This document shows positions 1 through 8,968 of a DNA stretch of 64,000 nucleotides, piece by piece. Each line of letters starts with the position of its first letter. The stretch's first letter is position 1. This stretch comes from Linnemannia elongata (Eukaryota; Mortierellomycota; Mortierellomycetes; Mortierellales; Mortierellaceae), in the NCBI GenBank assembly GCA_036320915.1, contig JAXBDG010000013.1:248001-312000 (forward strand), given 5' to 3'. Below the pieces are notes generated by a model. That model was not told where the DNA came from and ran no database searches. It worked only from the letters and a program-made list of their open reading frames with translations. The position numbers were made by a program, and so were the translations under genes.

Positions 1-1810
1 CATGCTGTTGGGCGCCATCGACACCAGCAGTAGCAGTATCCGCAGGTCGGTCTGCTCCCTCGGTTTGATCCGGATCAGCTTCGTTCGGGTTTCGAGACAT
101 CCGACTGATTTCAGCCAAAAGTTGGATGAAAAGTGGGATCTGGTGGGCAAACCGGTCACCGGGTCTCTCAGCTCGTGGAGCACTAGTGTCTGAATCTGTT
201 CCTGCGGTTCCTTCAGCGCCAATCTCTGGGTTGGCAGGTCGTTCCTCGTCAGTCAAGTCATTAGTGGGTTGATAGCCAAAGAGTCCACGCATACTTGAAG
301 ATCGAATTCGGGTTCTGCCCAAGGGTGAAATGCCGGGCCGTCTGGTTGTTCCTGTCGACGAACCCTCATCCTGCTGACCATCCGCTGAAGCTGTAGCGGT
401 ATCCCCTGTAGTAGCAGTAGGGGCAGGAGGTGTCACGCTTGCAGTTGCAGCCGACTCATGAAGGGACATCATAATTTGAGCAAAGATTTCAGGGCCTGGG
501 AAGCGTCGACCGTGTGTATGGTTATGGGCATGGGTATGGGTTTGGGTTTGGGTGTGAGTATGGGCACGGCGAGGCTGCGCTGAGGGGGGAGCAGAGGGTT
601 GTTGCTGGTCACGATCCATTGCTACATCGTGGTCCATGTCGTCATCGTCGTCCGAGTCTGGGCGTATCGGAAAGAGATTGGAAGAAATTGAAGTGTCCCC
701 TCGAGGGTTATCAAGGCCTGAAAGGAGCAAATTGTCGTCAGAGCCCGTTGCTGTTGTTGACGTGCTTGACGCCGAGGAGGCAAAATGTTCTTGCGAGACG
801 GCCGCTGTAGCTGATCTTGTACGAGGTCCAGACTCTCTTACTGGTGCAGCAGTAAATGTCGTAGGAGTAGTTGTAGTTGCTTGTGCTTCTGCTGCTGCTG
901 CGTCTAGTCCAGACTGAGAGGACAAGGAGGATTGGGAAAGGGCAGAAGGTCGCATGACGGGACGAGTTTGAGATTGGGGTGGTGGCTGATAATGCTGTGC
1001 AGTGACGCCAACGGATTCGGGGTCAATATCCATGTACTCGATAGGTTGGTTTGCCGTGCTTGAAGCAGGAGGGAAGACAGGTGGACTGACAGCAGCGAAG
1101 CTGGAGGCTCTGCTCGAGCTCCGAGTACTTCGGATCGACTGCTCGTCCTGCATGCGCTGGACTCGAGAGAGGCCTCGGGGGGTTCGACCAGAAGAGGAGG
1201 CACCAGGACTGGAATACGGAGAAGCCTGAAGAGCAGCAGGCGATCGATTCGAGGACCGAGTATTCACACCAGGACTTGCTGCGCCAGACCGAGAGGGAGG
1301 CCTCTCTGGCCAGGAGGCAGAGTTGGAAGGACCAGGGGAGTCTGTCGTGCCTCTGCCACCGCTACTACTGCTTCCATTGCTGTTGTTGTTAGACTCGGGG
1401 CTAGCGTCGTTGTTGTTGTTACTATTGTTGTTGGAGGAAGAGTTTCTTGAGAGGAGTGGGTAAAAGTTTGAGAAGAGGTTGTTTCTGCGTCGACGTTCTT
1501 CAGTCGAGCGAAGGACTCTTGACGACGAAGCCTGTTGCTGCTGTGGTTGCATGAGTGGAGGATGCGAGTTGTTGTTTGAGTCTGGTTGACCCGTTGCAAT
1601 GGATGTATGTTGGTTGTGGTTATTGTTGTTGCAGATGTTGTGATTGTTGCCGTCGTTGTTGTTGCTGTCGTTGTTGTTATGGATGTGGGTAGATGTGGAT
1701 GCAGAGTCAGAAGATGTAGAAGGGAAAGAAGAAGATGTCCGACGGTTGTTCCTCTGGTGTGAGGAATTGGAAGAAGAGGAGGAAGAAGAGGAAGAAAGTG
1801 ACTGACCCAT
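1..1810 (-). CDS. Ser/Asn-rich low-complexity protein, N-terminal part (C-terminus beyond window)
   Basis: One open frame runs from an ATG at 1810 to the left edge, giving at least 603 residues with no stop and no needed intron. It starts MGQSLSSS, so Gly2 with a nearby Ser could be N-myristoylated (inference). The chain is low-complexity: long Ser and Asn runs, poly-Gln, a basic patch EERRRRNNLFSNF near residue 130, an Ala run, an acidic patch DSDDDDDMDHD, and a run alternating His with Thr/Gln/Asn encoded around 515-570. The last visible part, FAHQIPLFIQLLAEISRMSR, looks helical and may lead into a folded domain outside the window. I do not recognise the family. A RING-type E3 ligase would fit such a disordered N-terminus but no zinc-binding motif is visible. 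The start is chosen as the first ATG of the frame, preceded on the minus strand by a pyrimidine-rich leader. Confidence 0.6.
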   Translation of the reverse strand, partial: MGQSLSSSSSSSSSNSSHQRNNRRTSSSFPSTSSDSASTSTHIHNNNDSNNNDGNNHNICNNNNHNQHTSIATGQPDSNNNSHPPLMQPQQQQASSSRVLRSTEERRRRNNLFSNFYPLLSRNSSSNNNSNNNNDASPESNNNSNGSSSSGGRGTTDSPGPSNSASWPERPPSRSGAASPGVNTRSSNRSPAALQASPYSSPGASSSGRTPRGLSRVQRMQDEQSIRSTRSSSRASSFAAVSPPVFPPASSTANQPIEYMDIDPESVGVTAQHYQPPPQSQTRPVMRPSALSQSSLSSQSGLDAAAAEAQATTTTPTTFTAAPVRESGPRTRSATAAVSQEHFASSASSTSTTATGSDDNLLLSGLDNPRGDTSISSNLFPIRPDSDDDDDMDHDVAMDRDQQQPSAPPSAQPRRAHTHTQTQTHTHAHNHTHGRRFPGPEIFAQIMMSLHESAATASVTPPAPTATTGDTATASADGQQDEGSSTGTTRRPGISPLGRTRIRSSSMRGLFGYQPTNDLTDEERPANPEIGAEGTAGTDSDTSAPRAERPGDRFAHQIPLFIQLLAEISRMSRNPNEADPDQTEGADRPADTATAGVDGAQQH

Positions 1811-2946
1811 GGTCGTGTCCTTTTTTTTGTGTTTGTCGACTGGGACTGGTGAATGTGAAATGTGAAAGTAGAAAGAGGAAGGAGAAGGGGTGGCTGAAAT
1901 GAAAAAGGAGCAAATGAATGCAATAGCAAAGTATAAAAAGGGCTGAAGGAAGGAAGGAAGGAAGGAAGCAAAAGATCGAGGGGAGGGGGAGGCGAAGGAG
2001 TAATTTATACAGAAAAAGGGCTCACCATTTTATCCATTTTAGTATTCATCTCTGTCACCAGGGTCGTGTGTTGTCGTTGTGTCAAGGAAGGACGGACGGG
2101 TCACATGCCTTGCCTACTCCACTCGGGTAGTTTCCTGCCACCATGCTCCTCTTCTTCGTCTGTCTATTCCAGTTCTCAGTTGCATAATAACAAACAAAGA
2201 ACCTGTTATCCTCCATCCATCTCACCAAAACCATCAACAACGAAAACCCCTAGCCTTCAATGCCTCCATTCTTACCTCCATCCTAAACCTTTACCAAGAT
2301 AAAAAATAATCATTTCCACATCGCTCTCAATTGAGCAATTTACTGTATCGGCATATTTGTCCGAGCAATGCCCATCGTCAAACAGCGCAGAGGTTCGAAC
2401 AATAAAAAGAAAAAAGGGGAGAGGAGTCGAGTCCAGGCTGCAGCAATGCAACTTTCTGCGCATGAAATCGGGTCAATGATATTTTTTTTTTCTTTGTCAT
2501 GATTCCTCCTGGAATGACCTCGGTCACTGGCCCTGTTCTTGGTGATCTGGTTCCTGGCGACTCTGCGATCTCGCAGGTGAGGTTTTTGCCTTTTGCTCTC
2601 ATATCCTAGAAAACCAATGCCATCTTTCAGCCAAGAATACAGTAGGTAGCTTCTTTTCCTTCTCTTCCCCTCAATGAACCGTATTTATTACTAATCGCAA
2701 TCCTATGTTGAAAGAAAAAAGGAGAAAAAAAGACTGTCTCGCCTTGTCTCCCTCCTTCCTCTTTTCTTGAACGTTCTCCGTGGTTCCATCAACATTTGTG
2801 CCACCAAAATAGGGAAAATCGACATGCCTAATGGTCATGTGACAACTCTAATGAACCAGAGGCGAAAAAACTGACTCTTTTCTCTACCTCCTTCTCCTTG
2901 GCAAACCTCCTCAGGACTCCACGTGGCAGAACCCAAGAGGCTCTCC
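1811..2946. other. Intergenic region, 1.1 kb
   Basis: It lies between the start of the left-edge minus-strand gene and the 3' end of the Apq12-like gene. It holds a purine-rich stretch (pyrimidine-rich on the transcribed minus strand) with a short GGAA repeat at about 1950-1970. The rest is AT-rich and unremarkable, and no coding exon is supported. Confidence 0.5.
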
Positions 2947-3597
2947 TTAATAAGGGTGTTGGTTCTGGAGGTACTGCTGTTGCCGGTTGTACTCGGCCTG
3001 GTACCTTGTCTGGAGATAGCTGAACCCTTTCGAAATGGGATCCTTTGCCCGATTCTGTCCTCCTGCGCCTGCGTTGTAACAAGTCGAACCGTCTGAGGTA
3101 TCACAGTCCTGAGGAGAGGTGACGTTGATGACGAACCAGAGGAGAGACGTGACGACAGTGATGATAATCGACATCTTGATGAGGTTAATGACCGAGCGGA
3201 CAATCCAGGAGACAAAACCATAGACGATGCGGAAGACGATATAGGACAGAACAGCGACGAGGATGTAGGTGGTCAGGGGTGTTTCAGAGTGGGTGAGCGA
3301 GGCAAATGTCGAATTGATAGTTCCAAAGACCATGGCCAACGTCGACATGATGGTAGAAGCAAACTGGTGTTCTTGTTGGTCCTGTCCTTGTTTTTGGTTG
3401 AAGGTTGTCTGGCGATATTGCTGCTGCTGTTGGTATGTAAACTTTTCTTGGGGTGTATGCTTGTTGAGTTGTTCTGAGGCAGTGTTAAAGGTGTTGAGGG
3501 CAAGGTTGAAGACGGCCATGACTCCTGCGACGGTGTTGTTGCCGAGGACAGATGAGAGCAGGGGAATCGCGCCCTGAAGGATGTTTTGCTGGTCCAT
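2947..3597 (-). CDS. Apq12-like nuclear envelope/ER membrane protein
   Basis: A single-exon gene of 216 residues starting MDQQNILQGAIPLLSSVLG. The frame is open further upstream but without a convincing start, so this ATG is preferred. The middle is Gln-rich (about residues 55-80). A hydrophobic block at about 115-160 (YILVAVLSYIVFRIVYGF, then VRSVINLIKMSIIITVV and LLWFVINV) makes two closely spaced membrane segments. This arrangement resembles Apq12/nuclear pore assembly and biogenesis proteins, which act in nuclear envelope and ER membrane homeostasis and mRNA export in yeast. After the membrane block are two Cys (DCDTSDGSTCY) and a hydrophilic Gln/Tyr-rich tail. It is divergent from INTS9, with 481 bp between starts. 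The family call is from general architecture and is tentative. Confidence 0.55.
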   Translation of the reverse strand: MDQQNILQGAIPLLSSVLGNNTVAGVMAVFNLALNTFNTASEQLNKHTPQEKFTYQQQQQYRQTTFNQKQGQDQQEHQFASTIMSTLAMVFGTINSTFASLTHSETPLTTYILVAVLSYIVFRIVYGFVSWIVRSVINLIKMSIIITVVTSLLWFVINVTSPQDCDTSDGSTCYNAGAGGQNRAKDPISKGFSYLQTRYQAEYNRQQQYLQNQHPY

Positions 3598-4033
3598 TTG
3601 GTTATAGGCTCTTGGTAATGGCTTGGGAGTGGTTGGTTCCTGAGTCTTGAGTCTTGAGTCTTGAGGGAGTTGTGATTGTCCTTGCTTTGGTGTGGTTGCG
3701 ACTTCTTGCGAGTTGTTCCTGGAGAGGGGACTAGGGTGGAGGGTAAGGGAAAGGAAGAGAAAGAAAGGGGGAAAAGAAAGTGAAAAAAGAAAAAAAGAAA
3801 AGAGAAGGCAAGGAAAGGAGTCTCTTCCCGCGGTTCCCACTGCCACTCTGTATGCTTCTTTCCCGCGAAAGTTACTTTCCCGTTTGATTTTAGAGCGCCC
3901 CACAGACAAACTTCTGAACTCCACGAACAACAGTCCTCTACCAGAACCCTTAATCAATCAAGACGCGCCTATTTCAACTTGACTAAAGCTTCTTTTTTGC
4001 CTTCATTCATAGCTCCTGCAAACATCGTCCGAC

Positions 4034-4041
4034 CGCCACCA
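4034..4041 (+). promoter_or_regulatory. CGCCACCA promoter word (INTS9/Apq12-like)
   Basis: CGCCACCA followed by TT lies 45 bp before the INTS9 ATG in the divergent promoter at 3598-4078. The same word recurs in other promoters of this window (see findings). The rest of this intergenic stretch is purine-rich near 3730-3815 and shows no other feature. Confidence 0.35.
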
Positions 4042-4078
4042 TTCCAAGCAAGACAACAACTACAACAACGACACAACA

Positions 4079-7030
4079 ATGCGTCTCGTAAGGACAACAA
4101 CCAACAAGGACTCAACTTGATGCATATTGCATGTCAACCCCTACACCAGCACTCCAATGGTTAATGACTTCAACCTTCGTACAAAATAGACATCACTGTT
4201 GCCCGACGGGGAGCCCAACTGTCTGGTCCTCAAAGTTAGACAGATGCTGATCATGCTTGACTGCGGTCTGGGTCAAGAACAACTCTACGCAATGCCAGTC
4301 CGAGAAGGAGGCCTCACAGAAGACCATAAAGACAATAGCCACAACGCCACCCCTACAGGGTCAACAACCGACAACGCAACAGCTGGATCCAAAAGAAAGC
4401 TACAAGAGACTGATATCCGTCAAGACTGGGCTTCATTCTTGAAGGCGTCCTCCACTCAGTTCCCAACAAAAAAGATGGCGCGTAGACCCAACAGCCTTCA
4501 AAGTCACTCATCAAAAACTGATTCTGCTACTACTGGAACAACTTCATCAGGATCAACCTCAACAGCGAACGGGACGATCCAAGCTGCCGGCAGCAACGCT
4601 CCTTCAAAATCCATGGCGACACGCGAGTACATGTTCAAGCTACCAGACTTTTCGGGAGTCGATCTCAAGGCAATTGATGTCGTCCTCATCTCCAATTACA
4701 ATCATATTCTCGCTCTTCCTTATTTGACCGAGTATACCGATTTTCAAGGTCGCATCTTTGCAACAGAACCTACAATCGAATTCGGAAGGTTCGTTTCTTA
4801 TGGATTTATCTGCCGAACCCTTATCCATTGAGGTTTCTTCGAAATGAACTAACATCAACGGCGCTGTTCGTTTGCTATGATAGACAATTGATGATTGAAT
4901 TTGTCACATTCTTTGGAACGAGCGTTACATCGAGTCCGCATGAGATCATTGACAGGAAGGAATTGGTGGCGCGAGCTGGTGCTGGACTCTACCCTGCTTA
5001 CACTCACGCAGATATTAAAGCCTGTCTCGACAAGATCCAACCTGTCCGATTCCGGGAACACATTGTAAGGAGTCGCGTCGCAATAGTCCATTGTGTGTGA
5101 TTTATGACCGAAATGACAGACGTGCTTTGAATCTAACCTGTTCTCTTCTCGTTTCTGTGACAGTCGCTCTTTGGATCATTGAAACTGACAGCACACAGCG
5201 CAGGATACTGTCTTGGAAGCTCAAACTGGCTGATTCAAATTGGCACAGAAAACGTACGTCATCTCGTGTGTATTACCGTGGATCAGGCTGTACATATCAT
5301 GTCAAGGCTAACACGCACTTTGTCCTTCGCTCTGCAATAGATTGCTTATGTATCGTCCTCATCAACACAGGGGAACTTGCATCCGGATCTGTTTGACGGG
5401 ACATTACTGGAGAATGCGAGTACAGTGGTAGCGACGGACCTCTGCCCGCGAGGCAGCTTTACTTACAACACTGGTGTCAATCTGGTCTGCCAAAGCATCG
5501 CCAGCACGATAGCGAGGAAAGGGAACGTGCTGATCCCATGTACCATCACTGGATTCCTATTTGATCTCTTGGAGGATGTTCATCTTCATCTAAACAGGAT
5601 GGGGTTGATCGGTCAAGTTCAGTACAGCTTTATCTCACCTGTTGCCGACACAGCACTTCAGTACTCCAACATTCTCGCCGAATGGTAACGTCACACATGT
5701 AGCGGCAGTTGTCACACTAGAAGTCTTCTAAGGAACTAACCTAAATATGATGAAAATCTTACTAACTACTTTTGAACTTGTGTTTTGACGAGGTAGGATG
5801 GCACCGCGCAAGCAGGAAATGGTGTATATCCCAGAGGCGCCATTACTTCACGGACTTCTGCTGGAAAAGGAAAAGGGTATCGCCAAGCACTACAAGAGTG
5901 TACACGGAGCGTTTTCGTCAGACCTCAAGTTACCCTGCATTGTCTTTGGAGGTCATCCAAGTTTGCGATCTGGACCCATGGTCAACCTCTTGCACATGTG
6001 GGGAAACAAGGCCACCAATACAATCGTCTTTATCGGTAAGGAAACACATTTGCGGAGCAAATTCATCGACTTGATTATGTTAACATCTCTCAACCTAACG
6101 CATACCTGCCTTGTTGCTTAAATAGAACCTCGGATGGATGTAGTGGCGGCCATGGAGCCGTATGAGAATTTGGCGATTGCACAGCAGGCTGTTCAACTGG
6201 ACATTCGGCTGTCTGTCGACCAACTGGTGGAGGTGATGAACAAGTATCGACACCCAAGACATATCCTTGTTCCAATGCGGGCAATTGCATCGACACTGCC
6301 TGATGGCACAGTCGAGTTGGCGGATGCAAAAAGGACTACTTCCACGTCGTCTACTCGGTGGTCGGCGTATAAGGTTGGAGAGTCTGTGCAGCTTGGCATG
6401 GGTTCCCTCTACGAGAGCGTCCTCTTGTCCGAAGAGGTAAAAATTTGTGTTCTTATTCTTGTTTTTTGTTGCTCCCAAAAATTGACATTGACTGACATTT
6501 TGTTTGCGCTTGACTTTATTAAGCTGGCAAAGGGCATTCTACCACAGGCGTTTGGAAAAGTTTCATTTGCGCCGATTGCAGGATCTCTGTCGATTTACAA
6601 CAACCAGATGCAGTTAAAGCCTGCTTCTGTACAAGGCCGTCAGCTCTTGTCCCTCTACACCCAACGGCTCCTTCTCGGTGTCATGAACTTGCCCCACCTC
6701 CTCGCCGGTTTAACCGCTGTAAGTCAGTTTTTGTAATAATACATTCCTTCTCGTTATGTCTGCTTGACCGTAGAGACTAACATAACTGCAATCACTTCCC
6801 TATCCGCATTGAATTAGATCGGAGTCACGAATATGGATGTATCGGAATCAGAGGAGAAGGAGGGCAAGGAAGACAAGGAGACGGGAGTACCAGAGATCAA
6901 GGTCGAGTTTGAGCTGCAGGGTCAGGCTGCGACGATCATTCTGCGGGAGAAGGAAACGATTGTCAAGTGTGATGAGAACATTCGGTCGTTGCTTCGGGAA
7001 CCTATCTTGAAGTGTTTCCAGTCCTTCTAA
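4079..7030 (+). CDS. INTS9: Integrator complex subunit 9
   Basis: Nine exons: 4079-4087, 4190-4788, 4884-5064, 5164-5253, 5341-5684, 5797-6035, 6126-6436, 6524-6718, 6818-7030, giving 726 residues (human INTS9 is about 660). The first exon codes only MRL and splices to TSLLPDGEPNCLVLK. Recognisable INTS9 segments are IMLDCGL near residue 25, LISNYNHILALPYLTEYT, IFATEPT, SLFGSLKLTAHSAGYCLG, SSNWLIQIGTEN and FGGHPSLRSGP. The fold is metallo-beta-lactamase plus beta-CASP, as in CPSF73/CPSF100. The zinc-ligand HxHxDH motif of active members is replaced by SNYNHI, as expected for INTS9, the non-catalytic partner of INTS11 in nuclear snRNA 3' processing and transcription attenuation. An insert at about residues 60-135 is Ser/Thr-rich. 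All introns are 87-112 nt with GT-AG ends and CTAAC-like branch sites. The symbol is by homology. Confidence 0.9.
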
Positions 7031-7196
7031 GAAAAAGGGGGTGTTAACAAGAACGCTTTTTGTGAAGCAAAGACTTGAATTAAAGCACTCTTCTTTTCGT
7101 CTCCCGAGGTAGCACATGTCGCGTTTTGGTTATTTATTTCTAAAGGAGAGAGATGACGAAGAGGGGTATGATGGCAAGAAAAAAAACCAAGAGAAG

Positions 7197-7470
7197 CTAA
7201 ACAAAATCGGAGCTGGTGTTCATCCAGAGATCGAGGTGGTCTCTCTTAAAGGCCTCATAGTCCCAAAGACGAGTCTGATCAAGATGTACGTGCGGGCCTG
7301 TAAAAACGTAGACATAAGATTGGACCACATCTCCTGCAGCGAGGGGCTTCTTGCCGTTCATGACGTTGTATTCTCCGGGCACTGGGGCGAGTACTTTTAC
7401 GGGCAGGAGCTCTCTTGTGTATTCCTGGGGAGTGAGGGATTTTTTCATGATGTGTGGACGAGTGAGTGGC

Positions 7471-7506
<36 letters not shown>

Positions 7507-8040
7507 TTGATGTAGAGGGAGGTATCCACAGTGTGGATGACAATAAGTTTTGGTTATGCTTGAAAGAACAGTGAAACGAAGTGAGGGGGGAGCAGACTTA
7601 CGGAGCCTTCGAATTGGTCGAGGCGGAAGCGATCCATGAGGGAGTGACCAAAGACTAGGAGACCTTCGACGATAGAGGTGGGGTTGTCTTTGGTGGCGAT
7701 CATGCCGGGGTAAGGCTCATTGTGGTATGGGTAGCGGACATATCCCTATTTCAGGTCGTTAACGATTGTGGAGAGAAAAAGGGACGTGGTGTGTGTGAGT
7801 GTGTTGGTGAAGAATAGGTAAGCGAGTGAGCTGTCTTTTTGGGGGTATGTATTGTAGGCATATTGTGGCGAGTGAGTGAGTGAGAAAGGGCCTAAAGGAA
7901 AAAAGGAGGCAAGTGAAATGTACTTGGATGGTGGCGGGGACGGTATGAAGATTAGCTTCGGGTCCGGGGCGGGTGACCGAGTTGAGGACTCTTGTGGACA
8001 TGAGAGATCCGTAGAAGAAGCATGGGTATGGGTCTGTCAT
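7197..8040 (-). CDS. AIG2-like / gamma-glutamylcyclotransferase-fold protein
   Basis: Three exons on the minus strand (7924-8040, 7602-7745, 7197-7424) join in frame to 162 residues, a usual length for the family. The N-terminus MTDPYPCFFYGSLMSTRVL carries the FFYGSL substrate-loop motif of the AIG2/GGCT-like superfamily. Further on are YHNEPYPGMIATKDN, VEGLLVFG and LDQFEGSEY, with acidic residues where the catalytic glutamate of the fold is expected. YVFTGP and DYEAFKRDHLDLWM complete the domain. Related enzymes release 5-oxoproline from gamma-glutamyl compounds, but the substrate of the plant/fungal AIG2-like branch is uncertain. Intron 2 (7425-7601) contains a run of 31 T on the plus strand at 7475-7505. 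The gene is convergent with INTS9, 166 bp apart, and divergent from the H15-domain gene. Confidence 0.8.
7475..7505. repeat. Homopolymer T31 in an intron
   Basis: An uninterrupted run of 31 T (poly-A in the sense of the host gene) lies inside intron 2 of the AIG2-like gene. Confidence 0.9.
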
Positions 8041-8968
8041 TGTCGGTTGAAATGTGTGGTTGTTGAGCGGATGGGAATGCGATCAGTGAAGAAAAGAAGG
8101 GAGAACGATGTGGGCGTGTGCCTGAGAGGGGGGCAGGGCGGAGGTGGAAAATAAGGAAGTTTGTCGTTGTGATTGGATGCACAGTGAAAATTAACAGGGT
8201 CAAGAAGGGGGTGAGTTGGATGAGAGCTCAACGGTCCGTTCCTGAGTCGATTTGAAGGTACTGCTAGGTTTCTAATCAATACGCGTCATGAAAGGTTTAT
8301 TTCAACGCGTTCATAGTGATTGCCTAGGCCAGCACCGATACTACGTTGTCTAGGAAGTGACCTTTAAAAGAAAAAGACAAACCGACAAAGAACAGCCCCC
8401 CTGGTCACTGTCCTTCCTTAACCACCTTGTCCATGTCCATCCACGCTTCCTCTCACCCCCTCACGCTGCATTCTTTGACCGCACCCACTCCACAGAAATC
8501 ATGCCGTTACCCCTAGGCCGTTTTAAAAGAACCACACTTTTTATGATTCCTCATCCACCAACATATTCTTTCACTCCCTTACATGGTCATCCTAAGGAAA
8601 AATAATACGCAGTCTACGAGTGGCGACATAGTATTATTACACCTCTCGTCTACAAACGTACTTCTGACAAAAACTGTGGTACTTTTTTCTTTCACAAACG
8701 TTTAGCAGGACGCCTGGTCGACTCATACTGTACAGCATACACTTTCTTCAAAGAGTTGCGTGCCTTTTTACTTCCAAAGAGGGAAGCAAAAAAAATGAGA
8801 GTGTTAGGTAGACAACGCCTTCGATTTTTATATAAAAACTGGTGCTTTCTCGGTCCACTTGATATTCCTCAACTCACTCTTTAGTCTCCACCATTTACAC
8901 AAAACACACACAAAGGTTCTACCCCATACAAGACCCTATCACATCAAGTCCGTTCCCTTCCCCTTCTG
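8041..8968. other. Divergent promoter region, 0.93 kb
   Basis: It separates the start of the AIG2-like gene (minus) from the start of the H15-domain gene (plus). A pyrimidine-rich stretch at 8395-8480 and a TATA box near 8829 are visible. No coding exon or RNA gene is recognised. Confidence 0.5.
8829..8837 (+). promoter_or_regulatory. TATA box of the H15-domain gene
   Basis: TATATAAAA stands about 130 bp before the ATG at 8969, followed by a CT/CA-rich leader. Spacing and strand fit a TATA element for the downstream chromatin-type gene. Confidence 0.5.

Noticed and set aside
2380..2410. GGTTCGAAC near 2393 and GTTCGATTCC near 58337 as tRNA T-loops
   Set aside because: No acceptor stem, D-loop or anticodon arm can be folded around either one.
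7116..7574. A 152-codon plus-strand frame downstream of INTS9
   Set aside because: It overlaps exon 3 and the T31 run of the AIG2-like gene on the other strand, whose three exons splice cleanly into a known fold.
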